Shown: positions 8,521-17,594, numbered from the stretch's first letter. The stretch: DNA of 64,000 nt from Gemmataceae bacterium (GCA_009692065.1 SHZY01000001.1:1-64000); one strand, 5' to 3'. Translations and numbers: made by a program. Notes: generated by a model from the letters alone, not told the origin.

Positions 8521-9183
8521 CTATTGTTCAATTTTTTCCGGTCGATAGACTTGCGTGCCCCAGTGAAATAATCGATCAGCATTGTGGCCCCAACTGTTCA
8601 CCTGCAGCCACGCCTCATAGCTATCGAGCGTGCGGCTCAAGCAGGACGCCTTGCTCCACGGGTTATGCCCATAACGCATGCTGAGCTGTCGGCGCGTCTC
8701 GGCAATCGAAGTGTTAGTGCGCATGAGGAGGTAGAACGCGGAGGCAAGCCCGCTGCGGTCGTTGCCGTTGGCGCAATGGATGAGGACTGGTTCCTGGGCT
8801 GCATTCATCGCCTGCACGAACTTGCTGAAATCCTCGGCCGGCGCCTGCTCGGATGTGCTCAACCCAGCGTTGACGAGGGTCACGCCAAGCCGCTTGGCGG
8901 CCTTTTCTTCTTCCTGATACCAGGCATCGTCCGGGTTTTCGTCACGCAGGTTGATAATCGTGCGAATACCGTAGGCGCGCTGGGCGCTCGCCAGCGATTT
9001 TGCGGTAGGTTGGGCGGAGCGATAGCACTTCCCCGGCACGACGGCAAAAAAGTTGCTGCCTACAAAGATGCGCAAGCACTCGGCGAGCAACATGACGAAC
9101 GCCGCGGTCGCCAGGATTCTCAGTAACGTGCGCGGCCGCAGCGTGACGGGCTGGCGCGGCGGAATTGCTTGAGATTCAGGCAC
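8521..9183 (-). CDS. Dual-specificity/tyrosine phosphatase-like protein, membrane-anchored
   Basis: The 220-residue protein has one hydrophobic segment near residues 21-36, then a compact cysteine-phosphatase domain. The catalytic P-loop C-x5-R is intact (HCANGNDRSG, Cys137 and Arg143), and the upstream FAVVPGKCYRSAQP and IRTIINLRDENP are typical of DSP-type phosphatases such as the plant and fungal PFA-DSP-like group. It hydrolyses phosphate monoesters on protein Tyr/Ser/Thr or on phospho-inositols. The substrate is not predictable. The start is GTG 9183 with AAGGAT upstream. It probably shares a transcript with the GT39 gene upstream. Confidence 0.8.
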   Translation of the reverse strand: MPESQAIPPRQPVTLRPRTLLRILATAAFVMLLAECLRIFVGSNFFAVVPGKCYRSAQPTAKSLASAQRAYGIRTIINLRDENPDDAWYQEEEKAAKRLGVTLVNAGLSTSEQAPAEDFSKFVQAMNAAQEPVLIHCANGNDRSGLASAFYLLMRTNTSIAETRRQLSMRYGHNPWSKASCLSRTLDSYEAWLQVNSWGHNADRLFHWGTQVYRPEKIEQ

Positions 9184-9222
9184 GAAGATCCTTGTTCGGA
9201 AAATGTGGGGTTGAGGTTTTTC

Positions 9223-10812
9223 TCAGTGCTTGCCTGTTATCTTATCGAAACGGTCGGTGCCGCGAAAGCCGTGGGCAATGGCGATTTCCCATTGCGCGAT
9301 CGGCTGGCCATTCTCGCGATACGTAATTGTGCGTATCGGCTCCAGGGTCGTGAATGCCGCACGCAGCAGTTCTACGTCGGTGCCGACGAGAATGAACGAC
9401 TGCCCGTGAAAGCTGGCTGAATCGGCGACGGGATTCGGCCGCCACACTTCGTACTGACTCGTGCGATCACCACACAAGACGCCGAGGCAATGCACCGTCG
9501 GATGGCCCTGGCAGTAGAAGCCGAGCTCACTGGCTTGCGTCCAGCGTTCCGTCGTCACCAGCGTGGGAGTGCCACGCGCGTCCATCTCGGCGCGAACGCG
9601 GTCCACTTCCTCGGCAAGATAGCGCCACCCGCGCAATCGGCTCGTCGGATCGACGCGGCGGAGCGGCAGCGGATGCTGCTCGGTCGCCGGGCCTGCAATC
9701 CGCAATAGTACCGGCTGAAGGTAAATCGGCTGATGGACGACCACGATGACGACGAGCCCCATGGCGGCGACAACGCCCGTGCTCGTTTTCAGCCAGCGGC
9801 GTTTCCAGATTTGTGGAGAGTCCAGCGTGCGCGTCATCCAACCCGCGGCAAGGACCATGCCCGCGAGGTAGCCTGCCAATGGCCAGTTCGCTCCGCCGCC
9901 GCCATTGGTAAAGGCGAACAGGCCGAAAAACACGGACGTCGGCGCCGACATCCACCACAGGTAGCCCAATTCTGGCCGTGTTTCACGCATCGGTCGATGT
10001 GCCCAGATTGCCGCGACCCAGAGGACAAACCAGAAGCCAAGCAACATCGCGAACTGCGCGCCGAGATACCGCAGTGGCCCTAGCCAGTGTACGCCGACAC
10101 CTTCCTCGAAGCCCGCGTGGCTCCGCGTGTGCGTCAGCGTCACCCAGCCGTTCAGTGCATTCCACGCGAGAATGGGCACGCCGCCCAGCGCGCCGATGCC
10201 GGTCGTTATCCAGAAGCCCCGCGTTCGCAAATAAATGCGAAATGCCGGCGTAGTCAGAAGAAAGAGCGTGAACGATGGAACCCACAGCAACATCGTGTGC
10301 TTCGCCAGAACACCGAGAGCGATGCAGACACCTGCCACCGGCCAGGCCCAACGGGCGCCGCCGAAGACAGCGTGATGCGCGAAAACCAGCGCCCACATCC
10401 AGGCGCAAGTGAACGGCGCGTCGATCGTCATCAATGACGAACCCGCGGCAACCATCGGCAGCGTCAACGCCAGCGCGACCACGCCAAACCCGAGCCGGTC
10501 GCTGCGATAGACTTGCACCGTCAACGTAAACAGGCCGATGAGCAACAGACTGCCGCACACGACCGCCGGCAAGCGCACGGCGAGCATGGAATCGCCGAAC
10601 ATCTCGCAACTCGCGCGGATGAGCCAGGCGACCAGCGGCCCTTTGCTGTAGTAGCACCAATCGAGCCGGCGCGACCATTCCCAGTAGTGGGCTTCATCGG
10701 GCGCAAGATCGAGCGGGCAACACCACGCGAGATAGATGAGCCGCAGCACGGCTACCGCCGCGATCAGCGTCAGAGCGGCCCAGCGGTAGCGCGGCGAGTG
10801 AGCGGAATCCAT
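9223..10812 (-). CDS. Glycosyltransferase family 39/ArnT-like membrane protein
   Basis: The 529-residue GT-C enzyme has about 11 hydrophobic helices. The first extracellular loop carries the diagnostic acidic motif (LDLAPDEAHYWEWS) and then YYSKGPLVAWLI, as in ArnT and PMT_2 family members that move a sugar from polyprenyl phosphate to lipid A, protein or other cell-surface acceptors. The C-terminal 150 residues form a soluble domain (LRGWRYLAEEVDRVRAEM onwards). The start is ATG 10812, with AAGGA six bases upstream. The longer frame to 10869 adds 19 residues with no support. The acceptor is unknown. Confidence 0.85.
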   Translation of the reverse strand: MDSAHSPRYRWAALTLIAAVAVLRLIYLAWCCPLDLAPDEAHYWEWSRRLDWCYYSKGPLVAWLIRASCEMFGDSMLAVRLPAVVCGSLLLIGLFTLTVQVYRSDRLGFGVVALALTLPMVAAGSSLMTIDAPFTCAWMWALVFAHHAVFGGARWAWPVAGVCIALGVLAKHTMLLWVPSFTLFLLTTPAFRIYLRTRGFWITTGIGALGGVPILAWNALNGWVTLTHTRSHAGFEEGVGVHWLGPLRYLGAQFAMLLGFWFVLWVAAIWAHRPMRETRPELGYLWWMSAPTSVFFGLFAFTNGGGGANWPLAGYLAGMVLAAGWMTRTLDSPQIWKRRWLKTSTGVVAAMGLVVIVVVHQPIYLQPVLLRIAGPATEQHPLPLRRVDPTSRLRGWRYLAEEVDRVRAEMDARGTPTLVTTERWTQASELGFYCQGHPTVHCLGVLCGDRTSQYEVWRPNPVADSASFHGQSFILVGTDVELLRAAFTTLEPIRTITYRENGQPIAQWEIAIAHGFRGTDRFDKITGKH

Positions 10813-10874
10813 GTCGCGTCCTTGGATATTCAAAGCCCCCAAGATATCCACAAGCGAGAAATGATACAATCTCG

Positions 10875-10903
10875 GTTAGCGACGATTCAGAAGCGTCGCT
10901 AAT
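10875..10903. repeat. Short inverted repeat, TTAGCGACG type
   Basis: Arms 10875-10884 (GTTAGCGACG) and 10894-10903 lie between the divergent GT39 and D-aminoacylase genes. They share the core TTAGCGACG with the repeat at 6851. Confidence 0.55.
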
Positions 10904-10916
10904 CAAGGGAGACATC

Positions 10917-12602
10917 ATGGGCCGCATACCATTCGTTACGATTCTGTCCCTGGCCGCCGCCCTCCTCGCCATACCCTCGGCAGGGCCCACATCGGCCGGC
11001 GATCCCAGCTACGATCTCGTCCTCCGCAATGGCCGCATCGTGGACGGCACCGGCAATCCCTGGTTCACCGGCGACGTCGCGATCAAGGGGGACAAGATAG
11101 TCGCCCTCGGCAAGATCGCCGCCAACACGGGCAAGCGCGAGATCGATGCCAAGGGCCTCACCGTTGCGCCCGGCTTCATCGACATGCACTCACACTCCGA
11201 CTTCACACTCCTCGAAGACGGACGAGCGATGAGCAAGATCCTTCAAGGCGTCACGACGGAGGTGCTGGGCGAGAGTAGCTCCGCCGGCCCCTACCAGGGC
11301 AAGCTCACGCCGCCGAAGTTCACGATCCACGGCAAACCTGTGCAATGGACCACGCTCGGCGGTTACTTCGACACGGTCGAGAAAGCCGGCGTCTCCACGA
11401 ATGTCGTCAGCTTCGTCGGCCTCGGCACCGTCTGGCGCTGCGTCATGGGCGAGTCGCATGCCCGGCCGACCAAGGAGCAGTTCGAGCAGATCAAGAAGCT
11501 GGTCGAGGAAGCGATGCAGAACGGCGCCCGCGGCCTATCCTGTATGCTCGCCAGCCCGCCCGATTCACTGGCCACCACTGACGAAGTGGTCGAGTTGTGC
11601 AAGATCGCCAAGCGTTACAACGGCATCTTCGCGACCCATATCCGCAACGAAGGGACCAGCGTCTTCGAGGCCATCCGCGAGGCGATTGAAATTGGCCGAC
11701 GCGCAGGCATCACCGTCGAGATCATCCACATCAAGATCGCCGACCAGATGTTCTGGGGCCGCATGAACGAAATCATCCGCCTCATCGACGACGCACGCAA
11801 GGCCGGCATCAATGTCGGCGCCAACGTCTACCCCTACACGCGAGGCAACAACAACCTCGCTACTATCATCCCGCCCTGGGCCCACGAAGGCGGCACGAAG
11901 CAGATGCTGGCCCGCCTCAAGGATCCAGTCGAGCGCGCCAAGATCAAGAAGGACGTCAAGGGAGGCATCCCCGGTTGGTACAACCACTACACGGCCATCG
12001 GCGGCGACTGGAACCGCATGCTGATCGCCGCCAATAGCAGCTACAAGGGCCTGACGATGGACCGCATTCTCGCCGAGCGCACGAAAGGCAAGAAGAATGC
12101 CGATCTGCTCGAGGAGTTTTTCGATCTGCTGATCGAAGAAGGCGGCTCCGTCTCGACCGTGTACGATCACCATACCGAAAAGGACATGACGCTCGCGATG
12201 CAGCAACCCTGGTGCTCGATCGGCTCCGACGGTCTGGCGTACGCCATCGAAGGCCCGCTACGGCGCGGCCATCCGCACCCGCGCAACTTCGGTACCTTCC
12301 CGCGCGTGCTCGGCGTCTACGTCCGCCAGAAGGGTCTGTTGCGACTGGAAGATGCCGTGCGCAAGATGACCTCGCAAAACGCCGCCAAGCTCGGCATGCA
12401 CGAGCGCGGCATCCTGCGTCCCGGCATGGTCGCCGACATCACCGTCTTCGATGCCGAACGCGTGATCGACCGCGCCACCTACACCGACCCGTTCCAGTAT
12501 TGCGAGGGAATCGAATACTTGATCGTGAACGGACAGCTCGTGCTGGACCGCGGCAAGCACACGGGAGCGAAATCGGGACGGGCGCTAAGAATGGGACCGT
12601 GA
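10917..12602 (+). CDS. Exported N-acyl-D-amino-acid deacylase (amidohydrolase)
   Basis: The 561-residue protein starts with a signal peptide (about 28 residues ending TSAG). The amidohydrolase fold follows: YDLVLRNGRIVDGTGNPWF, the metal ligands in PGFIDMHSHSDF, GVTTEVLGESS with the conserved metal-ligand region, HIRNEG, EIIHIKI, and the late Asp in SIGSDGLAY. Family members cleave the acyl group from N-acyl-D-amino acids, or act as related dihydroorotase-like hydrolases. Here it acts outside the cytoplasm, perhaps on peptidoglycan-derived or scavenged D-amino-acid derivatives. The length fits D-aminoacylases (480-560). The start ATG 10917 has AAGGGAG upstream. Confidence 0.85.
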   Translation: MGRIPFVTILSLAAALLAIPSAGPTSAGDPSYDLVLRNGRIVDGTGNPWFTGDVAIKGDKIVALGKIAANTGKREIDAKGLTVAPGFIDMHSHSDFTLLEDGRAMSKILQGVTTEVLGESSSAGPYQGKLTPPKFTIHGKPVQWTTLGGYFDTVEKAGVSTNVVSFVGLGTVWRCVMGESHARPTKEQFEQIKKLVEEAMQNGARGLSCMLASPPDSLATTDEVVELCKIAKRYNGIFATHIRNEGTSVFEAIREAIEIGRRAGITVEIIHIKIADQMFWGRMNEIIRLIDDARKAGINVGANVYPYTRGNNNLATIIPPWAHEGGTKQMLARLKDPVERAKIKKDVKGGIPGWYNHYTAIGGDWNRMLIAANSSYKGLTMDRILAERTKGKKNADLLEEFFDLLIEEGGSVSTVYDHHTEKDMTLAMQQPWCSIGSDGLAYAIEGPLRRGHPHPRNFGTFPRVLGVYVRQKGLLRLEDAVRKMTSQNAAKLGMHERGILRPGMVADITVFDAERVIDRATYTDPFQYCEGIEYLIVNGQLVLDRGKHTGAKSGRALRMGP

Positions 12603-12647
12603 GTTACGCATTTGCACCGGCCGAGACCAATTGGTAAACTGATCAAT

Positions 12648-12869
12648 ATGGATCTGTTGATCTTGGAGGCCCTCACGATGATCCGTGGCAGCAAAAAGAC
12701 CATCGTTACGCGCCGTGGGAAACTCGCAGCCACAGAAATCTGTGCTGCCGGCGAAAAGTCGAAGAACTTCAACCAGGTGATTGCGAGGATGAAAGCCCTG
12801 CGGAACGGTAATGTCTTGGGAAAAGGGCTGTCGATCCGCCGCCTAATTGAGGAAGGGCGTCGTTTCTAG
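12648..12869 (+). CDS. Phd-like antitoxin remnant
   Basis: This is a short frame (73 residues from ATG 12648, or 63 from 12678). The segment KKTIVTRRGKLAATEI resembles the beta-strand region of Phd/YefM antitoxins (G-x-x-V/I-V-T-R-x-G-K-P-x-A), and the C-terminus GLSIRRLIEEGRRF resembles the toxin-binding tail of such antitoxins. The usual N-terminal helix before the IVTRRGK strand is missing and I find no trace of it in other frames. It is probably a truncated or reassigned antitoxin. The VapBC-like pair just downstream makes a defence/TA context plausible. Confidence 0.4.
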   Translation: MDLLILEALTMIRGSKKTIVTRRGKLAATEICAAGEKSKNFNQVIARMKALRNGNVLGKGLSIRRLIEEGRRF

Positions 12870-12923
12870 TGCGACGACATGTCGGCCTAGGCCAGTCAGG
12901 TAGAATGAACAGTGAGGCAAACA

Positions 12924-13217
12924 ATGAGCCAAAGCTTGTCCCTCGAACTCTCCGACAAGGTGTACGCGACCATCCGCCAGCAAGCGGAGACCGCTGGCAC
13001 ATCGCCCGCGCAGGTCGTCGTTGCCGCGCTGGAGGAGCGATTCAATGGGAACACGACCAAGGCTGATCCGCGAACCGAAGCCGAGAAACAAGCGGCGCGC
13101 GACCGATTCGAATGTCATTTTGGAGCGGTAAACCTCGGCTACCCCACCGGGACTGACAACGAAGCCATCGACGCCGATCTGGCACGCGAATATGCGGATA
13201 ACCATGAGGAGGATTGA
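12924..13217 (+). CDS. VapB-like antitoxin of the adjacent PIN toxin
   Basis: The protein has 97 residues. Its N-terminal part (SLSLELSDKVYATIRQQAETAGTSPAQVVVAALEERF) has the pattern of a ribbon-helix-helix DNA-binding domain. The acidic C-terminus (IDADLAREYADNHEED) could wrap around the toxin. The start is ATG 12924 with GTGAGG upstream. The stop overlaps the toxin start (TGATG), the classic arrangement for coupled antitoxin-toxin translation. Such antitoxins normally repress their own operon. Assignment rests on the pattern and on the neighbour. Confidence 0.65.
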   Translation: MSQSLSLELSDKVYATIRQQAETAGTSPAQVVVAALEERFNGNTTKADPRTEAEKQAARDRFECHFGAVNLGYPTGTDNEAIDADLAREYADNHEED

Positions 13218-13615
13218 TGTTCCTCGACACGTCGGGGCTGTTTTGCGTGCTCCATCAAGCGGAGGCGTTCCACGAACAGGCCCGCGCGATGTATAAGGCG
13301 GCAACTTCGCGGATAACGCACAGCGGCATTCTTGCGGAATTTGTCGCGCTGGCACAAGCTCGACGTGTCGAACGCACAGAGGTGCTGTCATTTCTGGTCG
13401 ATCTGATAGACAACCCGGATATTCGGTTCGTTTGGGTCTATGAGTCGCTCTACCGCGAAGGATTGGCGTTGCTATCCGCGCGGCTGGACAAGACCTATTC
13501 GTTATGCGACGCTGTCAGCTTCATCCTGATGCGGCACCATAGACTTACCGAAGCACTCACAACAGATCGCCACTTTGCACAAGAAGGGTTCCGTCGCCTG
13601 CTCGTTCCAGCATGA
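13217..13615 (+). CDS. PIN-domain toxin (VapC-like)
   Basis: The 132-residue PIN domain keeps the acidic residues of the Mg2+ site: Asp in FLDTSGLF, Glu in GILAEFVAL, Asp in YSLCDAVSF and Asp in TTDRHF. PIN toxins are ribonucleases, often cutting tRNA or rRNA, and are held in check by the upstream antitoxin. The start is ATG 13217, overlapping the antitoxin stop. A TTG one codon earlier is unnecessary. The substrate RNA is unknown. Confidence 0.8.
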   Translation: MFLDTSGLFCVLHQAEAFHEQARAMYKAATSRITHSGILAEFVALAQARRVERTEVLSFLVDLIDNPDIRFVWVYESLYREGLALLSARLDKTYSLCDAVSFILMRHHRLTEALTTDRHFAQEGFRRLLVPA

Positions 13616-13657
13616 AACCAGGCGCCGATAGGCAACCGTTGAGCATCGAAACGAGCA

Positions 13658-13701
13658 AAATGACCTGGCCGCGAACACCACGTCCGCGGCCAGGTTCATT
13701 T
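13658..13701. terminator. Hairpin between convergent genes, possible bidirectional terminator
   Basis: Arms 13658-13673 (AAATGACCTGGCCGCG) and 13685-13701 pair with a single-base bulge. The stem is flanked by A-rich bases on the left and T-rich on the right, as expected of a two-way terminator between the toxin gene and the protease gene. Confidence 0.7.
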
Positions 13702-13712
13702 CCACAAGGGCA

Positions 13713-15203
13713 TTAGCGTGTGATGTTCCGATACGACCGATCCGCCACCTGGGCAACGCTCCCCTGGGACAGCGGCGTTGAGCGAGGTTCGTCCTGAGCA
13801 ACCGCCCGGTTCGGCAACACGGCCGGACCTTGCGCGTCGCGCGGCAAGTTCTTCTCGATCTCGGCGCGCAGGTATTCCAACGCCTTGTCCAGCACTTTAT
13901 CGCGGAAGTCCTTGTTCGCCTTTTTGCCGCCGTTGTCCGGCTTGGCTTCCTCGCCGGGGCGTCTGAGGATGTCGCGGTCCCGGCGCCAGCGGTAATACTG
14001 GTTGACTTCCTCAGCGGTCTGCTTGACCTCGTAGCCCTTGTCCGGTTGCACGCCCCAGTCGTCCTCCTCCTTGGCGTCGGGAAAGCGGTGGATGTTGCGT
14101 CCGCTGGGCCGCCAGTAGCTGGCGGTAGTGAGCTTGAGAGCAGAAGTCTCGTTCTCCATCGGGATGAGGTTCTGCACGCTGCCTTTGCCGAAGCTGCGCT
14201 CGCCGACGATGATGGCCCGCGCGTGATCTTGCAAGGCGGCCGCGACGATCTCGCTGGCGCTGGCGCTATGGCGGTTGATGAGGATCGCCAGCGGATAGTA
14301 GGTGCCGGGCTTCATGTTGCCGGTCTGCTTGGCGTTGTAGACCTCCTCGACGTTGCCGCCGCGTCCCTTGGTGGTGACGACGTTCTTCCCTTCGGGCAGA
14401 AACATGGAGGACACCTCAACCGACGCCCGCAAGAGCCCGCCGGGATTGCCGCGCAGATCGACGACCAGCCCCTTCATGCCGGTCTTTTGCAATCCGTCCA
14501 CGACACGAGTCAACTCGTCGACGGTGGTCTTGCTGAAGCTGTTGATGCGGACGTACGCGATTCGGCTATTCGGATCGATCCAGAAGTCCCACTTCTTGAG
14601 ATCGACCTTGTCGCGCCTGTCGCCCAGGATGCTTTCGATCTTGATCTCGGCCCGAGTCATCTTGATATCGACCGGCTTCTTCTCCCCCTCGTGGAGAATC
14701 GTCAGGGTGACCTCGGTGCCGGCTTCACCTTGGATCGTTTCCACGACCTTATCTTGGTTCCAGTTCTCGATCGATTTGCCGTCCACCTTGAGGATGAGGT
14801 CGCCGGCCATGACGCCGGCCTCGTAGGCGGGACTGCCGGCAATGGGGCTCTCGACCATGAATTGGCCAACACGTTGATCGAAGCTCAGGCGAATGCCGAC
14901 GCCGCGGAATTTGCTGTCGCTTTGCTGGTTGAACTGCTTGTAGTGCGGGGCATTCATGAAGTCGGAATGGGGATCAAGCTTGCGGAGTCCCTCGCTGATC
15001 ATGTTCTCGACGAGTTCGCGCATCTTGTCCTGATCGAGTTCGCGCACGTATTTCTTCTGCACCTCTTCGAGCACATCCACGATGAGCTTGGCGTTCTGGT
15101 GTTTCTTGCTGTTCGGCTGCGGCGGCGAGCTGTAGGTGATCGAGATGCCGAGCACGGCCGCCGTGGTGATGCCGATCAGCCAACAAAGGTTCCAGCGTGA
15201 CAT
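13713..15203 (-). CDS. Carboxyl-terminal processing protease (S41 family)
   Basis: The 496-residue protein has an N-terminal membrane anchor or signal (residues 6-25), a PDZ domain at about 95-175 (FRGVGIRLSF, IAGSPAYEAGVMAGDLILKVDG), and the S41 peptidase domain with VVDLRGNPGG. The Ser-Lys dyad is intact: Ser315 in HSASASEIV and Lys340 in ERSFGKGSV. Such enzymes trim the C-termini of periplasmic or cell-wall proteins. The C-terminal about 70 residues are charged and extend past the catalytic domain. It is a single gene with hairpins on both sides. Confidence 0.9.
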   Translation of the reverse strand: MSRWNLCWLIGITTAAVLGISITYSSPPQPNSKKHQNAKLIVDVLEEVQKKYVRELDQDKMRELVENMISEGLRKLDPHSDFMNAPHYKQFNQQSDSKFRGVGIRLSFDQRVGQFMVESPIAGSPAYEAGVMAGDLILKVDGKSIENWNQDKVVETIQGEAGTEVTLTILHEGEKKPVDIKMTRAEIKIESILGDRRDKVDLKKWDFWIDPNSRIAYVRINSFSKTTVDELTRVVDGLQKTGMKGLVVDLRGNPGGLLRASVEVSSMFLPEGKNVVTTKGRGGNVEEVYNAKQTGNMKPGTYYPLAILINRHSASASEIVAAALQDHARAIIVGERSFGKGSVQNLIPMENETSALKLTTASYWRPSGRNIHRFPDAKEEDDWGVQPDKGYEVKQTAEEVNQYYRWRRDRDILRRPGEEAKPDNGGKKANKDFRDKVLDKALEYLRAEIEKNLPRDAQGPAVLPNRAVAQDEPRSTPLSQGSVAQVADRSYRNITR

Positions 15204-15499
15204 GGGATGTCAGTCCTTTGGGTTGGAGAGGGCGATGATCAAGGGTGCATTATACGGCGCGCGGCGATTTCAATGCGAGAGCAGTTTTCGCCGCTTGCGG
15301 CGCGAGGGTGCACGACACACTTTGCAAAAAACCAAAAACAACCACGGATTTCACTGATAACACGGATGGGAAATACCACGCTGGCATTCTTCCCCATCCG
15401 TGTTATCAGTGAAATCCGTGGTTCTATTCTTGCAAACCGTGTCGTGCACCCGCGGCGAGGCCGCGCCCGCCGACATGAGATGGCATCTTCCCATTTGGG
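15204..15499. other. Intergenic region dominated by a nested inverted repeat
   Basis: No gene is seen. The region is the gap between two minus-strand genes. About half of it is the nested hairpin described separately. A small GC palindrome (CCGCTTGCGG) lies just before it at about 15290. Confidence 0.6.
15306..15451. repeat. Nested long inverted repeat (outer 22-nt, inner 31-nt arms)
   Basis: The inner arms 15340-15370 and 15393-15423 are perfect complements. The left reads AACCACGGATTTCACTGATA and on. The outer arms 15306-15327 (GGGTGCACGACACACTTTGC) and 15430-15451 pair with two differences. In between, short unpaired A-rich and CTATTC stretches separate the two stems. The inner sequence recurs at 21617-21694. 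Confidence 0.9.
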
Positions 15500-17473
15500 T
15501 CAACCGATAACGACGCGCGGCTGCCGCTCTGGATTCGGTTCCGCGTCGCGGATGAGCTCGCGCACCATCCAGGGCACATTTCCTTCGCCGAACAAGAGGA
15601 AGCCGATAGTGGCCGACAGCGGGTTTTGATCCGACCAGCCGAAATGGATCTCGGGCGGCGCCCCGGCTTTCGACAACTCCAGGGCAAGGGCCGCGATCGT
15701 GTGGGCGATGGAAGCACAGCGATTGATGCGTAGGATGAAGACCCCCTCCTCCTGGATGACCTCCATGAGCGGGGTTTGCAAGAAATCGCTGGCGTCGCCG
15801 AGATTCGCCTCGATGAAGACGACCGGCACGTCCGGACCAAGCCGGTGTTCCTTGCGAATGGATTCTTCCTTTTCGCGAATACTGCGGCTGCCCGGGCGAT
15901 GCGGGACCAGCACGGGAAATTCCAGCATCTTCATGCTGTCCCACAGGAAGCGCGATTGTGCGGCCACGAAATCCATGCCATGCGACCGCATTTCCTTGCT
16001 GCGCAGGAAGCGCGACACGATCGACGAAAGGACAATGGCCAGGATAAACCAGATCGCGATCAACAGGCCATCGGGCTTCTCGATCATATTCGCCAGCGTC
16101 GTGTACAGAAAGACCACAGTGATCAATGCGAACGGCCAGGACAGGCGGAAAAACCACACCCCGCTGCGGGCACGCCAGCGGTCGATCAGCGTGGCGATGC
16201 AAGCGCTCGACATCAGCACCAACACGCCGGTCGCGTAGGCCGACCCTTGAGCTTCGACCGAGGCGTTGAACTGCCAGGTGACGAACAGATTGATCACGGT
16301 GAACATGATGACCAGTGGCCGCAGCGCCCCCGCCCATCCGGGCGCCATGCCGTAGCGTGGCAGGTATTGGGGAACAAGATTGAGCAACCCGGCCATGGCG
16401 CTGGCGCCGGCGAACCAGAGGATCACCACGGTGCTCATGTCATAGATGGTCCCGAACACCCCGCCGAACAGCGAATTGATGGTCGAGGACGGTTGGTTAT
16501 GGATCAGGTTCTCGCCATGCGCCAGATACGCCAGCGCCCGGTCATGGGCGAGGCCATGCTTCGCCAGCGCTTCCGGAGCAATCAGCGTGCTGACCACGAG
16601 CGAGGAGCCCAAGAGGAACAACGACATGATGACGGCCGCCAGGATCAGGAGTCTGCGCGTGCTGCGGATCCGCCCGGCCGGGTTCTTTTCGCTGTCAGTC
16701 GAATCCCCCCTGATGAGCGGCATCACGGCGACCCCCGTTTCGAAACCACTCAAGCCCAGCGCAAGTTTCGGGAACAGGATCACGCAAATCAGGACGATGT
16801 GCAGCGGGGCAGCGCTCGTGCCGAAATCGTGCTCGAAATGCCACTTCCCCGCTTCGACCTGCGCGAGCCAGCGATCGACGTGCTCGATGTGGTCCCACAG
16901 GTAGGCGAGGCTGCTGCCGACCACGATCAAGTTCAAGACGAGGTACACGCCGACGATGCCGACGGCCATGCCGATCACTTCCTTGAGCCCGCGCATGAAG
17001 GTCGCGCCGAGGATGACCAGGAGAAACATCGTGATCATCATCTGCGTGTGATCCCACGTCAGATACTGTTTGCACAGGGGATTCTGAATGATGTGGGCGG
17101 CGGCGTCAGCGGCCGACAGCGTCTTGGTGATGACGAAGTCCGTGGCCGCAAAACCAAGCAACACCAGCACGAGCAATTTGCCGGTCCAGCCGTGCACCAG
17201 CTTTTCCAGCATCGCGATCGAGCCTTGCCCGTGCGGCGACTTGGCTGCAACGTGGGCGTACACCGGCAGGGCGCCGAACAACGTCACGAGGACAAGGATC
17301 ACCGTGGCGAACGGCGTCAACAGCCCCGTCGCCTCGAAGGCGATCGACGGCTGATAGCCCAGCGTGCTGAAATAATCGACGCCCGTCAGGCACATCACCC
17401 ACAGCCAAAAGCTCTGCGGATGGCCCGGACTGGCAGAGCCGGCGCCCTTCGGCGAATGTGTGTCCGTAGCCAT
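15500..17473 (-). CDS. APC-superfamily permease with C-terminal soluble domain (paralogue 2)
   Basis: The 657-residue protein has about 12 hydrophobic helices in residues 25-480, followed by a soluble C-terminal domain of about 170 residues. The first helix region (WLWVMCLTGVDYFSTLGYQPSIAFEAT) and GLSGFETGVAVMPLIRG are characteristic of a subgroup of amino-acid/polyamine/cation (APC) permeases. It shares this layout, plus the C-terminal motif FGEGNVPWMVRELI, with the next gene upstream, so the two arose by tandem duplication. The substrate is unknown. The C-terminal domain is cytosolic by topology and could regulate transport. Confidence 0.75.
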   Translation of the reverse strand: MATDTHSPKGAGSASPGHPQSFWLWVMCLTGVDYFSTLGYQPSIAFEATGLLTPFATVILVLVTLFGALPVYAHVAAKSPHGQGSIAMLEKLVHGWTGKLLVLVLLGFAATDFVITKTLSAADAAAHIIQNPLCKQYLTWDHTQMMITMFLLVILGATFMRGLKEVIGMAVGIVGVYLVLNLIVVGSSLAYLWDHIEHVDRWLAQVEAGKWHFEHDFGTSAAPLHIVLICVILFPKLALGLSGFETGVAVMPLIRGDSTDSEKNPAGRIRSTRRLLILAAVIMSLFLLGSSLVVSTLIAPEALAKHGLAHDRALAYLAHGENLIHNQPSSTINSLFGGVFGTIYDMSTVVILWFAGASAMAGLLNLVPQYLPRYGMAPGWAGALRPLVIMFTVINLFVTWQFNASVEAQGSAYATGVLVLMSSACIATLIDRWRARSGVWFFRLSWPFALITVVFLYTTLANMIEKPDGLLIAIWFILAIVLSSIVSRFLRSKEMRSHGMDFVAAQSRFLWDSMKMLEFPVLVPHRPGSRSIREKEESIRKEHRLGPDVPVVFIEANLGDASDFLQTPLMEVIQEEGVFILRINRCASIAHTIAALALELSKAGAPPEIHFGWSDQNPLSATIGFLLFGEGNVPWMVRELIRDAEPNPERQPRVVIG

Positions 17474-17546
17474 ACCTGAAGGATGCTCCCTTCGAGAGGA
17501 TAGCGCGACGCTGAAGACAAGCCAATATCTTACGGAATCGAGGGGA

Positions 17547-17594
17547 ATGACGTGGTTGTGGCACGGCCTCCTGACCGGGCCACAACCACGTCAT
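17547..17594. repeat. Perfect inverted repeat, 16-nt arms
   Basis: Arms 17547-17562 (ATGACGTGGTTGTGGC) and 17579-17594 are exact complements. The right arm ends on the first base of the stop codon of the upstream permease gene. It lies between two tandem minus-strand genes and has no T-run. Confidence 0.9.

Noticed and set aside
13830..15200. Long open frame (456 codons) opposite the Ctp protease gene
   Set aside because: It is the antisense shadow of a clear S41 protease gene in GC-rich sequence. It lacks a recognisable domain and is rich in repeated Asp/Ala/Val from the complementary codons.
15776..17479. 567-codon open frame opposite the permease gene
   Set aside because: Its composition is dominated by Arg, His, Gln and Asp with no hydrophobic pattern, as expected of the reverse strand of a membrane-protein gene.
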